Source of the DNA: Rhodospirillales bacterium
GTDB lineage: Bacteria > Pseudomonadota > Alphaproteobacteria > Rhodospirillales > Defluviicoccaceae
NCBI GenBank assembly: GCA_025458035.1
Contig: JALOTH010000004.1
Span: 1 to 41,804 of the forward strand
DNA length: 41,804 bases
Reading direction: 5' to 3'
Made by a program: the position numbers and the translations under genes. Below the pieces are notes generated by a model. It had not been told where the DNA came from, did no database searches, and worked only from the letters and a program-made list of their open reading frames with translations. Shown here piece after piece: positions 9,713 to 18,237 of this stretch; position 1 is the first letter of the stretch; every line of letters starts with the position of its first letter.

Positions 9713-11920
9713 CTACTCGACGGTGACGAAATTGGGCTCGGGGATCGGCGTGCATACCTGCCCGCCGTCGCGCAGTTCGGCGGCGATGACGAGCCAGCGT
9801 TCGAGGTCGGGATGCACCGGCCCGTCCTCGCCAAAGTAGCGCTCGCGCACCTGTCGCAGGAGATGCCAGCCTTCGCTCACCCGCTCCTGGCGCTCGTGCC
9901 AGCCGGCGCTGCCATGTCGCTGATCTTCGGTCAGAACCGACAAGATGAGGATCAGCCCCGCCTCGTAATCGCACAGCAGCGGCAGCTCCCGCGGCCGCAC
10001 CGGCCAGACCGCTTCCAGGATGCGCGGCCGCCGCATCTGTATTGCCCAGATATCGCGCAGCAGGTCCCAATCGGCTTTCGCCTCGTCATGGCGGCCGAGA
10101 TGGTGGCGCATCCGCGCCCGCATGTAGAGGTAGGACACCTCGACGACGCCATCCTCGCCAGCGGCGTCGATGGCCAGGGTTAGGAGATATTCGGCGCGCT
10201 CGCGGCCGTCACGCTGCTCAGCGGGGGTGACGGCCCGGCGCAACAACTCGCCGCTGGCGTCCTTCGGCCGGCACTCGGTCATCCGCGCCCACAGATAGCG
10301 CTCGAGCGAACGCTCCCAGTGGGCAAGCTTGGCCGTTGCGTACTGCTCGGTACGCCGCAACGCCAACGGCTGTGCCGGCGCCACCTCAAAGGACTGCCAG
10401 TCGATGGTCCAGCCGACGTACAGGCTATGCGGCGCCGGCTGGCGATCACCGACCGTCATCCAGATCTCGTCGCGCCGCGCCTCGCCCCCGGGATCGCCGC
10501 GAACGATGCTCGCCATCTGGCCATAGACCTTCCGCGGCACCCGTCCGTAGCTGCGCAGGGCGGCGATGCCGTCGGCCGGACGGCCGGTGCGCAACGCGAT
10601 CTCGGCCAGCAACTGATCCTGGCCGGAGGCCAGCAGGTCAATCGCCCATGGCGTGTCGACGGCTCCCGCCGCCGCTGCCAAGCGGTCCTCCACCAGTTCG
10701 AAGCGGGCCCGCGTCTCCAGCCACTTGCCGAAGCTCGCGGTGAAGTGGCCATCGGTGACGTCAAACAGCCGTTCGACCATATCCGCGCCGAGGAAATGGT
10801 TGGTCTGCGCCATCCAGTGCCGATCGCAACGGCTGACGTGCACGGCCTCGCCGTTGACCTCGATACGCAAGGCATCGCCTCGGCGGGCGTCGGAGCAGAA
10901 AAACGTCCAGGCCGCGAAATGCCGCCGTGACCGCACGATGTCCACCGCGTCGTCGAGGCTGGCCGCATCCCGCAGCAAACGCTGCTGAACGAATGGCGCG
11001 ATGTCGCCCTCGCCGACGGCCGCGCCCAGCGCTATGCGCGTCGTCGACAACTGATGCAGGGAAACGGCGAGTCCCTTTTCATTCAGGCCGCTGACGCCGC
11101 CGGGGTACAGCAGGCCGGCGGTGGCGAACGCCACGTAGCGGCAGCGGCCACCGTCTGCCGTCTCGTCCGTGAGGAACAGGATGGGCGCTCGATTCCACCG
11201 GTAAAGGTCCGCATCGAGGCTGCGCGCATGGAGATGCCGGCCGTCCCTGGTCAGGCTGGCGGGTACCGCGAACGCGGTGCAGGCAAAGTCCCAGCGGGTG
11301 TTGGGGTGGGACATCTGCGCCAGTATCGCCGCGATCGCCGCGCCGGCCGCGGGGTCGCCGGCGGCCGCCGCCAGTTGCGCCGCCGCCTCCGCATCGGTGA
11401 GGCCGGGCGATACCAGCGCTGACAGCCGCTGGGCCATTTCGGCCCGGGCGAGCGGTAGCGCCAGGCGTCGGGCCACTCCCGCAATGAGATTGCCGACCTC
11501 AATCGCCACCAGGGCATCGAAGATCTGCTGCCGTCCGTAGCGGGGGGTTGCGGTCGCCCCGAGGTAGCCGTCCGCCAGCGCCATCACCGCTTCACGGAAC
11601 TCATCGCTGGCACCGCTCAGCACCCGATCGGACATGGCACGGTGAACAGCGGCAGCGATGCGATGGTCAAGCCGGCTGCCCAGGTTGATGCTGCGCTCGC
11701 TGGTAGCGGTGATCTCCGGCAGGACGCCGTCCTCGATCTCGCTGGCCAGCAAGCGGCCGTGATCGAAAGCGATGTCGGCGAACCGCCCGCGCTGCTTGAG
11801 GAGGAGGAACGTCTTGCCCGCCGCCTTCAGCCGGTGAAGCGCGCTGTCCGCCCGCGCCTCACCGGACGGCAGCCGCTGCGGCAACGCATCGAGGCCATCG
11901 ATCCTCCCGCTGACGCCCAT
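9713..11920 (-). CDS. C45-family Ntn hydrolase (acyltransferase-like) with long C-terminal extension
   Basis: 735 residues. The first half is a C45/AAT-type Ntn hydrolase, related to acyl-CoA:6-aminopenicillanic acid acyltransferase and linear-amide hydrolases. Features are GRFADIAFDHGRLLASEI near the N-terminus, the likely autocatalytic cleavage site before Cys214 (DFA|CTAF), then ARSLDAD and a GGVSGLNEKGLAVSLHQL core. Cleavage would expose Cys214 as nucleophile and produce two chains. Roughly residues 480-735 are an additional helical region without a recognised motif; family members are often shorter. No signal peptide is seen. ATG 11920 follows AAGGGG at good spacing, so 21 upstream codons are dropped. 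Its substrate is unknown. It is last in a same-strand row after ppsR (93 bp gap). Confidence 0.75.
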   Translation of the reverse strand: MGVSGRIDGLDALPQRLPSGEARADSALHRLKAAGKTFLLLKQRGRFADIAFDHGRLLASEIEDGVLPEITATSERSINLGSRLDHRIAAAVHRAMSDRVLSGASDEFREAVMALADGYLGATATPRYGRQQIFDALVAIEVGNLIAGVARRLALPLARAEMAQRLSALVSPGLTDAEAAAQLAAAAGDPAAGAAIAAILAQMSHPNTRWDFACTAFAVPASLTRDGRHLHARSLDADLYRWNRAPILFLTDETADGGRCRYVAFATAGLLYPGGVSGLNEKGLAVSLHQLSTTRIALGAAVGEGDIAPFVQQRLLRDAASLDDAVDIVRSRRHFAAWTFFCSDARRGDALRIEVNGEAVHVSRCDRHWMAQTNHFLGADMVERLFDVTDGHFTASFGKWLETRARFELVEDRLAAAAGAVDTPWAIDLLASGQDQLLAEIALRTGRPADGIAALRSYGRVPRKVYGQMASIVRGDPGGEARRDEIWMTVGDRQPAPHSLYVGWTIDWQSFEVAPAQPLALRRTEQYATAKLAHWERSLERYLWARMTECRPKDASGELLRRAVTPAEQRDGRERAEYLLTLAIDAAGEDGVVEVSYLYMRARMRHHLGRHDEAKADWDLLRDIWAIQMRRPRILEAVWPVRPRELPLLCDYEAGLILILSVLTEDQRHGSAGWHERQERVSEGWHLLRQVRERYFGEDGPVHPDLERWLVIAAELRDGGQVCTPIPEPNFVTVE

Positions 11921-12013
11921 GACTGCCCCTTCGCTTCTCGGACGCACGCGCCGCCCGTCAGCCGTCGGTTCGGCGCCGGGCAACGAGATGTCAACGCTCG
12001 CGCCGGCGGCTGA

Positions 12014-12859
12014 TCACGGCTCGAGTGGCGGAACATCCCGGCTGGCCCGCCACCGCTGCAGCATCTCGATGATCATCGATGCCGTCTGCTCGATCGAGCG
12101 ATGGGTCACGTCGATCACCGGCCACTGATAGCGGGCGCACAGCCGCCGCGCCTCGCGCACTTCCTCGGCAATACGGTCGATGTCGGCGTAATCGGTTTCG
12201 CGATCCTCGGCAAGGGCTTGCAGCCGCGCTTTGCGCACGCGGGCGAGGCGGTTCGGGTCCACCGTCAGGCCGACGATGAAGGCTGCCTGGCGCGCCGCCG
12301 CGACGCCTTCGGGCAGCGGCATCCCCGGGACGATCGGCACGTTCGCGGCCTTGATACCCCGCGACGCGAGATACATGCAGGTGGGTGTTTTCGTCGATCG
12401 CGATACGCCGACGAGGATGATCTCCGCATCGCTCAGATTGTCCGCGTCCGTCCCGTCGTCATGGCTGAGCGCGTATTTCATCGCCTCGACGCGTCGGTAG
12501 TAGTCGTCGAACACCGGGTCGCGCGCGCTCGATCGATAGTGGATCTCGGCCCGGTAGTGCTTCGCCAGCGCCTCGACGAACGGGTCCAGCGCCGACATGC
12601 ACGGCACCCGCAGGTGGCGACAGGCTTCTTCGAGCGTCGCGCGGACCTCCGGATCGGCGATCGAGTGGATGACAAAGCCGGGCGTCTCGCCGATCTGGGC
12701 CAGGATCTCCGGCAATTGACCGACGGTGCGCACCATCTTGTAGAGGGTCCGTTCAACCGACACCCCCTCGAGTTGTGCAACCGAGTTGCGGGCAAGCATC
12801 TCGACCAGTTCACCCGACGCGTGTGAAACGAGGTGCAGGACGATCGCCGACGCCGTCAT
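12014..12859 (-). CDS. ppsR: Pyruvate,phosphate dikinase / PEP synthase regulatory kinase-phosphorylase (DUF299)
   Basis: 281 residues. It is a bifunctional regulator that, in studied members, inactivates PPDK or PEP synthase by ADP-dependent phosphorylation of an active-site Thr and reverses this with phosphate. The family P-loop GVSRSTKTP is at 151-159, followed by YLASRGIKAANVPIVPG, and the N-terminus (IVLHLVSHASGELVE) is typical. Its ATG at 12859 overlaps the stop of the upstream SDR gene (ATGA), which fixes the start; an open frame extending further upstream is a shadow of that gene. No dikinase gene is in the window, so its target is encoded elsewhere, and whether it acts on PPDK or PEP synthase is not decidable here. 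Confidence 0.9.
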   Translation of the reverse strand: MTASAIVLHLVSHASGELVEMLARNSVAQLEGVSVERTLYKMVRTVGQLPEILAQIGETPGFVIHSIADPEVRATLEEACRHLRVPCMSALDPFVEALAKHYRAEIHYRSSARDPVFDDYYRRVEAMKYALSHDDGTDADNLSDAEIILVGVSRSTKTPTCMYLASRGIKAANVPIVPGMPLPEGVAAARQAAFIVGLTVDPNRLARVRKARLQALAEDRETDYADIDRIAEEVREARRLCARYQWPVIDVTHRSIEQTASMIIEMLQRWRASRDVPPLEP

Positions 12860-13608
12860 CGGTGGTAGCCGCCATCGAGGCGGAGGACGGTGCCGTTGAT
12901 CATGACGTTCTTGACCACATGCACGACGAGCAGCGCGAACTCCGCCGGATCGCCGAAGCGGTGGGGGAACGGGATGTCCTCGACGATGCGCGGATCGAGA
13001 TTGCGTTCCATGGCGAACAGCGTCGGCGTGCCGAAAAGGCCCGGGGCGATGCCGACGACGCGCACGCCGATCCGGCCGAGTTCGCGGGCCGCCGGCAGGA
13101 TCATGCTGACGACGCCACCCTTCGATGCGGCGTAGGCGGTCTCGCCACTCTGTCCCTCGTAGGCGGCGACGGAAGCGGTGAAGATGATGATCCCGCGCTC
13201 GCCACTGCCCAGCGGCGGCAGCGTCGCCATGTCGGCGGCGGCGAGGCGCAAGACGTTGAACGAACTGATCAGGTTGACGTCGACGAGACGGCGGAACGCA
13301 TCCAGTTCCATGACCCCCTCGGCGCTGATCAGACGGTGCGCCTCGGCGCGGCCGACGCAGTGGACGAGGACGCGCGCGGCACCGTGGGTCTGCCGTGCCT
13401 GTGCGATCGCCGCTTCCGTTGCGGCCGCATCGGAGACATCGCAAACGATGCCGAGCCCACCGATCTGGCGGCTGACCTTGTCTACGCCAGCGGCGTCGAT
13501 GTCGATGGCGGTGACTTTTGCCCCTGCTTCGGCAAGGTATCGGGCGGTCTCAGCGCCGAGCCCCGAGGCGGCCCCGGTCACCACCGCCGCACACTGCCAA
13601 AGCTCCAT
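12856..13608 (-). CDS. SDR oxidoreductase, 3-hydroxyacyl-CoA dehydrogenase type II-like
   Basis: 250 residues, classical short-chain dehydrogenase. TGAASGLGAETARYL (about 10-24) is the dinucleotide-binding motif, AIDID after the second strand suggests NAD preference, and FTASVAAYEG...YAASKGG carries the catalytic Ser, Tyr and Lys. The overall pattern, including GLFGTPTL and the C-terminal LRLDGGYHR, is closest to the HSD17B10-like 3-hydroxyacyl-CoA dehydrogenase group, so oxidation of a 3-hydroxyacyl-CoA is a reasonable inference, but the substrate is uncertain. ATG 13608 follows AGGAGGGG, a strong ribosome binding site, so a longer reading from 13653 is rejected. It overlaps ppsR by 4 bp. 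Confidence 0.82.
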   Translation of the reverse strand: MELWQCAAVVTGAASGLGAETARYLAEAGAKVTAIDIDAAGVDKVSRQIGGLGIVCDVSDAAATEAAIAQARQTHGAARVLVHCVGRAEAHRLISAEGVMELDAFRRLVDVNLISSFNVLRLAAADMATLPPLGSGERGIIIFTASVAAYEGQSGETAYAASKGGVVSMILPAARELGRIGVRVVGIAPGLFGTPTLFAMERNLDPRIVEDIPFPHRFGDPAEFALLVVHVVKNVMINGTVLRLDGGYHR

Positions 13609-13688
13609 GTCCCCTCCTGCCCGATCCAAGCGCGCTGGACACGCAAGCCGCATGCCAGGGTCTCACCTGCCGGGGCTTCCTTGAAAAG

Positions 13689-14168
13689 TCAACGGCTCGT
13701 TTCGGCGCCCGCGTCGTCGGCGTGCGCTGCCCCCAGCCGCTGCAGGCTGGCGGTGCTCGCCGCCAGTTTCTCGCTGAGATCGCGCATCACCGCCAATGCC
13801 GCCTCGGCATTGGTCGTCACCAGGCTCAGGAAGATGTCGGCATCGACCCGCAGCAGCTTGACCTCGGTGATGGCGCGCATGGTGGCCGACCGCGCCCGGT
13901 TGCGAAGAATGCCCATCTCCCCCACCAGCTGGTAGCGGCCAAGACGAGCGACGACGATGGGATGGCCGCGCGCGTTGGCAATGACCTCCAACTCCCCGGT
14001 ATCGACGACGTAGACGCTGTCGCTCGGATCGCCCTCGCTGAACAGCAGCTCGCCCGCATGCAGGGTGACATACGAAGCGGAAAACGCCAGACGTTTCAAT
14101 GTCTTGTTATCGAGTGCGGCGAACATGGGGACGCAGCGCAAGGCGGCGACCGACTCGGTGAACTGCAT
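13689..14168 (-). CDS. Single-domain cyclic-nucleotide-binding (Crp-like sensor) protein
   Basis: 159 residues containing one cNMP-binding beta-roll: MFAALDNKTLKRLAF, GELLFSEGDPSDSVYVVDTGELEV and a phosphate-cassette-like GRYQLVGEMGILRNRARSATMRA (about residues 78-100), with the Glu and Arg expected for cyclic-nucleotide contact in GEMGILRNRARSAT. There is no helix-turn-helix, so it is not a transcription factor; the short C-terminal helix could serve for partner binding. It starts 14 bp after the stop of the large ABC-like gene, so it is very probably co-translated with it and may regulate that protein. GGGAGGG lies upstream of the ATG. Confidence 0.85.
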   Translation of the reverse strand: MQFTESVAALRCVPMFAALDNKTLKRLAFSASYVTLHAGELLFSEGDPSDSVYVVDTGELEVIANARGHPIVVARLGRYQLVGEMGILRNRARSATMRAITEVKLLRVDADIFLSLVTTNAEAALAVMRDLSEKLAASTASLQRLGAAHADDAGAETSR

Positions 14169-14182
14169 GATCCGACCCTCCC

Positions 14183-16831
14183 CTACCGCGCCTGCTCGCC
14201 GTCCGGCGCCGGCACGAGCGGCGCCGCATGCGCCTGCCGCATCGCCACCACCTCACTGACGCGTCCCGCTTCCATGAGAATGACATGGTCAAACAGGCGG
14301 CGCTCATCGGGCGGCGCCTGCACGTTGATCACGCCGATGCGGGGCTCGCCATGGCGCAGGCGATCGAGGATGCGCGCTTGCGTCGTCGCTTCGATGGAGG
14401 CGAGCGCGCCATTGAAGATGACGATGTCGGGCTGCTTCAGTATGGCGCGGGCAATCGCCAGCTTCTGCCGCTGCACCGTCGGCAGCCGCTGGCCGCCGAT
14501 GCCGACTTCAAAGCCGAGGCCGATTTCGATGATCTCGCGACGCAGCCCCGCCGCGTCGACGACCTCGGAGATGAGAGCGCCAATGGCCCGCTGACTTTGC
14601 GGACGGCCGTAGACGAGCTTGCCGAAAAGGATGTTGTCCTGAACGGATGCGACGGCGTTGTAGTGCTCTTCCTGGAAGAAGGCGATCGTCCCCTGCAACG
14701 CCGGCGGCAGGTTGGCGGCGAACATGCGGCGCGCGCTCAGCAGCTTTTCGAGATTGTCGTCGGTCAGGATGCCGAGACGGTGACGCGCCGGTACCAGTTG
14801 AAACGGCAATGACGTCAGCAGGTTGCGGTCTTCCGCGGAGATGCCGTCGAGGGACGTGGCGTCGGCGCGCCGGGTCGCCGCCTGATATTCCGGCAGCGCT
14901 TCGGCGCTGATGAAGCTGAAGCGCTCGAACAGCGGATCGCCGGCTTCGACACCGCTGAACAGATCGACCATCAGCCGCGCCACCTGCAGGCCCCACGCCA
15001 GAAAGACGCGGCTGAGGCCGCATTCCTCAAGAACCGCCCGCATGTAGGAATTCTGGCCAATGTGCTCGAGATCGAAGGTATGACCGATGGGCAGACCAAA
15101 CAGGATGTTTTCCGCCACCGACATGTTGGAGTTGTAGCGATGGGGATCGAACGGCTCGACGAGGCCCCGGTAGGCGGGCTCGCCGAGGCGCGCGCGCAGC
15201 AGCGTTCGCGCTTCACGGATGCGCTGGGCGAGCCCCGGTTCGCGCGCGGGATCGAGGGTGCCGCGCAAACCGTACTGAAAAACGTCGCTCTCCAGCTCCA
15301 CCGTATCGAGCACGCCGATCACCCGCTCCGTCAGGGAGGCGCGGTCGCGGGCAGCGGCGGCGGCATAATCGATCCAGTCCGCCGCCAGATCGCTCGCCGT
15401 ATTGCCCGCCAGCGCCGCTTCCCGTTCGTAACGCCCATGGCGGGCGCGCGCCTCGTCGTCCCGTTCGGGCGGCTGTCGGGGCTGGCGTTTCAGCGGATAG
15501 AACAGATTATCGGCAATCGTCCCCAGCATCAGTGGCGTACTCGCACCCACATACGCGATCCGTTGTCCGGTCACGGTCTCCGGCAAGGTCGCCAGGTTGT
15601 CCGCTCCGATATGGATGCTGCCACTGCTCGGCTGAAGCAGGCGCGCAAACAGCATGGCCAGAATGTCAGCCCCGGCGCCGCTTGGCGCGGCGATCGCCAC
15701 CGCCTCGTCGATACCGAAGCTCACGGACACGCCATCCACCAGTCTGATCCCCGATTCGTCCTCATAGGTGAGGTTACGGGCGATCAGCCGCCCGTGCAGC
15801 CGCGGCACCTCGCCGGCGGGTGCGAGAAGCAGCGCTTCGTCGAGCATGGCCGGCGGATGGAACTGTTCCACCACCTGCTCATACTTGATTCGGGCGTCTT
15901 CCTTTTGCTGGTACCAGTCAAGCAGTTCCTTCCACGGCGACGACAGGTCCTTGTAGGCGGCGAGCACGGCGACGAGAGCGCCGAAGGTGAGGTTGCCCTT
16001 GATCACCAGGTAACCGCCGATCGAATAAAAGAAAAACGGCGTCACCTGCGCCAAAAAATTATTGAGAAATTTGATAAAAAATTTCTTTTTATAGATACGA
16101 AACCTGATATCGAGAATGGTTCCAGCCCAGTGTGAAAACCCCGCGCGATGATATTCGCTTGTGGAATTTGCGTGAATTTCTTCAATCGTCGTGACTGTTT
16201 CGCCGATACGTTCCGACAGCCGGCGGACCGCTTTGACCCGCTCCTTCGACAGTTGGTTGACCTGCCGCTGCAGTTTCGGGATGAAGTAAATCTGGAACGG
16301 ATACAGCGAGATGGCGGCGAGCCCAAGCGCCCAGTCCTGTACAAACATGAAGGTCAGAATGGTCAGCAGCGTGCCGCCCTGAAACATCGGTTGGGCGACC
16401 GCATCGCCAATAAAGTTGCCAAGGGTTTCGACCTCGGCAGTCATCATCGCGATCAATTCACCCTGCGAGGCGCGGCGAAAGTGCGGTACCGGAAAACGAA
16501 GCGTGCGACAGAACATCTGGTAGCGCAGACGCCGCAGCATGCGTTCGCCGACAATACCCTTATAGACATTTATGACATACTTAAACCCACCATTTATCGC
16601 AACCAACAAAAGAAAGCCGGCACAAAGAAAGGCGAGATAATCAAGCTGGTCAAATTCAAAACCAGCTATCGATTTTGGAAACGTTTTTCCGCCGATCGCC
16701 TGATTGATGATTAATTTGGGAAGTTCGAGAGAATAGTAAAGAAACGGAAACGACAACAGCGTAATAACCAGCAGTTGTAGCTGCTGCTGCCAGCTATACT
16801 TAAAGATATATTTGAAAAGCGTTGGCTCCAT
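14183..16831 (-). CDS. ABC exporter-like fusion protein with expanded, degenerate nucleotide-binding domain
   Basis: 882 residues. Residues about 1-325 form an ABC exporter type I membrane domain (several hydrophobic helices, including LLVITLLSFPFLYYS and FLCAGFLLLVAI). The rest is an ATPase-like domain about twice the usual size. Its key residues are lost. The P-loop reads APSGAGADI with Ala388 in place of Lys. The Walker B end reads IVIFNG, with Asn807 for Asp and Gly808 for the catalytic Glu. The H-loop His is not evident, and the signature is GIGGQ (about 777-781). Three copies of an (E/D)NxLF(Y/G) motif occur (near 440, 574 and 732) where exporters have one. ATP hydrolysis is therefore doubtful. 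It is followed by the cNMP-binding gene and diverges from the glycan operon. Base composition changes within the gene (see findings). No clear ribosome binding site precedes ATG 16831. Confidence 0.82.
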   Translation of the reverse strand: MEPTLFKYIFKYSWQQQLQLLVITLLSFPFLYYSLELPKLIINQAIGGKTFPKSIAGFEFDQLDYLAFLCAGFLLLVAINGGFKYVINVYKGIVGERMLRRLRYQMFCRTLRFPVPHFRRASQGELIAMMTAEVETLGNFIGDAVAQPMFQGGTLLTILTFMFVQDWALGLAAISLYPFQIYFIPKLQRQVNQLSKERVKAVRRLSERIGETVTTIEEIHANSTSEYHRAGFSHWAGTILDIRFRIYKKKFFIKFLNNFLAQVTPFFFYSIGGYLVIKGNLTFGALVAVLAAYKDLSSPWKELLDWYQQKEDARIKYEQVVEQFHPPAMLDEALLLAPAGEVPRLHGRLIARNLTYEDESGIRLVDGVSVSFGIDEAVAIAAPSGAGADILAMLFARLLQPSSGSIHIGADNLATLPETVTGQRIAYVGASTPLMLGTIADNLFYPLKRQPRQPPERDDEARARHGRYEREAALAGNTASDLAADWIDYAAAAARDRASLTERVIGVLDTVELESDVFQYGLRGTLDPAREPGLAQRIREARTLLRARLGEPAYRGLVEPFDPHRYNSNMSVAENILFGLPIGHTFDLEHIGQNSYMRAVLEECGLSRVFLAWGLQVARLMVDLFSGVEAGDPLFERFSFISAEALPEYQAATRRADATSLDGISAEDRNLLTSLPFQLVPARHRLGILTDDNLEKLLSARRMFAANLPPALQGTIAFFQEEHYNAVASVQDNILFGKLVYGRPQSQRAIGALISEVVDAAGLRREIIEIGLGFEVGIGGQRLPTVQRQKLAIARAILKQPDIVIFNGALASIEATTQARILDRLRHGEPRIGVINVQAPPDERRLFDHVILMEAGRVSEVVAMRQAHAAPLVPAPDGEQAR

Positions 16832-17008
16832 CGCTGTGTCGCGTTTGCAGCCATCCCCAATTACTAGAACAGCGAAAGAACCATGCCGCCGTGAGCGCAC
16901 TTGCGCTCCGCCAGATTTCGCCCATTAATGCGCCAATCGGTGCCGCTTGGCAATCCAACCGCAACCAGGCCGGCGCGAGCCATGGGGTCATAAACCGGAG
17001 GCATCGTC

Positions 17009-18226
17009 ATGGGCCAGCGACGTCGGCACTGTCGCCTGCTCATTTACAGCCACGACAGCTTTGGTCTCGGCCACCTGCGCCGCTGTCGCGCCATCGCCCA
17101 GGCACTGGTCAGCCATCGCCGCGACCTGACCGTGCTCATTCTCTCCGGCTCGCCGATCATCGGCAGTTTCAGCTTCTCAAGCCGCGTCGATTTTGTCCGC
17201 ATCCCCGGCGTCATCAAGCTCCGCCATGGCGATTACACCGCGCTGAGCCTCGATATGGGCATCGAGGAGATCCTGGCGATGCGCGCCGAGATCATTCGCC
17301 ACACCGCGGAAGCCTTTGCGCCCAGCATCTTTCTCGTCGACAAGGAGCCGCTCGGGTTGCGCGGCGAAGTCCGCGACACCCTGACCATGCTCAAGGCCCG
17401 CGGCGCCCTGCTGGTTCTTGGCCTGCGCGACGTCATGGATGAGCCGATGCAACTCGCCGAGGAATGGCAACGCAAGAACGCCGCCTCGGCCCTCAATGAT
17501 CTCTATGACAGCATCTGGGTCTATGGTCTGCCACAGATCTGCAACGCGCTCGAAGGCATTCGCCTGCCGGCCTCCACCCTGGCCAAGGTCCGCTACACCG
17601 GCTACCTGCGCCGGACCCTTTCCAAGCACGCGCGGACCGCCGTCGGACCCGCCAGCAGCCGCCCCTATCTCCTTGTCACCACCGGCGGCGGCGGCGACGG
17701 CGCCGCCCTCATCGACTGGGTGCTGCGTGCCTACGAACACGATCCGACCATCCCCCACCGTGCCCTGCTCGTCCTCGGACCGTTCATGCGCTCGACCCTG
17801 CAGCAGGGCTTCATGGATCGGGTGGCGCGGTTGCCGCGGGTCGAAGCCATTACCTTCGAGGCGGAAATGGAGAGCCTGATGGCCGCTGCCGACGGCATCG
17901 TCGCCATGGGCGGCTACAACACGTTCTGTGAGATCCTGTCCTTCGACAAGCCGGCGGTCATCGTGCCGCGCGAGGCACCGCGACTGGAGCAGTTCATCCG
18001 CGCGCAGCGGGCGCAGGCGCTCGGCCTCGTTCATATGCTGTCGGCGACGGAGAACCGCAGCGCGCAACGCATGGCCACGGCCCTGCATGAGCTGCCGCTG
18101 CAGCCGCGGCCGTCACAGATCCAGATCCCCGGACTTCTTGACGGGTTGTCGGTGATCGCCGGACTGGTCGATGAGTGGCTCGACCAGCCGGCGCGGCGGC
18201 TGTCGCTGATCAGCGGCAGGCCCTGA
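17009..18226 (+). CDS. COG4671/GT28-like glycosyltransferase (first of two)
   Basis: 405 residues with the GT-B fold of MurG-like enzymes. N-terminal YSHDSFGLGHLRRCRAIAQAL is the acceptor-side Gly loop. TTGGGGDG (about 225-232) opens the C-terminal half, and MGGYNTFCEIL followed by KPAVIVPREAPRLEQ is the usual nucleotide-sugar-binding region. It should transfer a sugar from a nucleotide donor in the cytoplasm; donor and acceptor are unknown. ATG 17009 has GGAGG seven bases upstream. First gene of a nine-gene operon; the GT4 gene follows after 11 bp. Its partner at 19522 has the same fold but differs enough to suggest a separate specificity. Confidence 0.85.
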   Translation: MGQRRRHCRLLIYSHDSFGLGHLRRCRAIAQALVSHRRDLTVLILSGSPIIGSFSFSSRVDFVRIPGVIKLRHGDYTALSLDMGIEEILAMRAEIIRHTAEAFAPSIFLVDKEPLGLRGEVRDTLTMLKARGALLVLGLRDVMDEPMQLAEEWQRKNAASALNDLYDSIWVYGLPQICNALEGIRLPASTLAKVRYTGYLRRTLSKHARTAVGPASSRPYLLVTTGGGGDGAALIDWVLRAYEHDPTIPHRALLVLGPFMRSTLQQGFMDRVARLPRVEAITFEAEMESLMAAADGIVAMGGYNTFCEILSFDKPAVIVPREAPRLEQFIRAQRAQALGLVHMLSATENRSAQRMATALHELPLQPRPSQIQIPGLLDGLSVIAGLVDEWLDQPARRLSLISGRP

Positions 18227-18237
18227 GCCAGCCCGTC

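Noticed and set aside
12860-13444. Possible N-terminal fusion domain on the pyruvate dikinase regulator
   Set aside because: The open frame continues upstream only as a shadow of the SDR gene; the ATGA overlap at 12856-12859 sets the true start.
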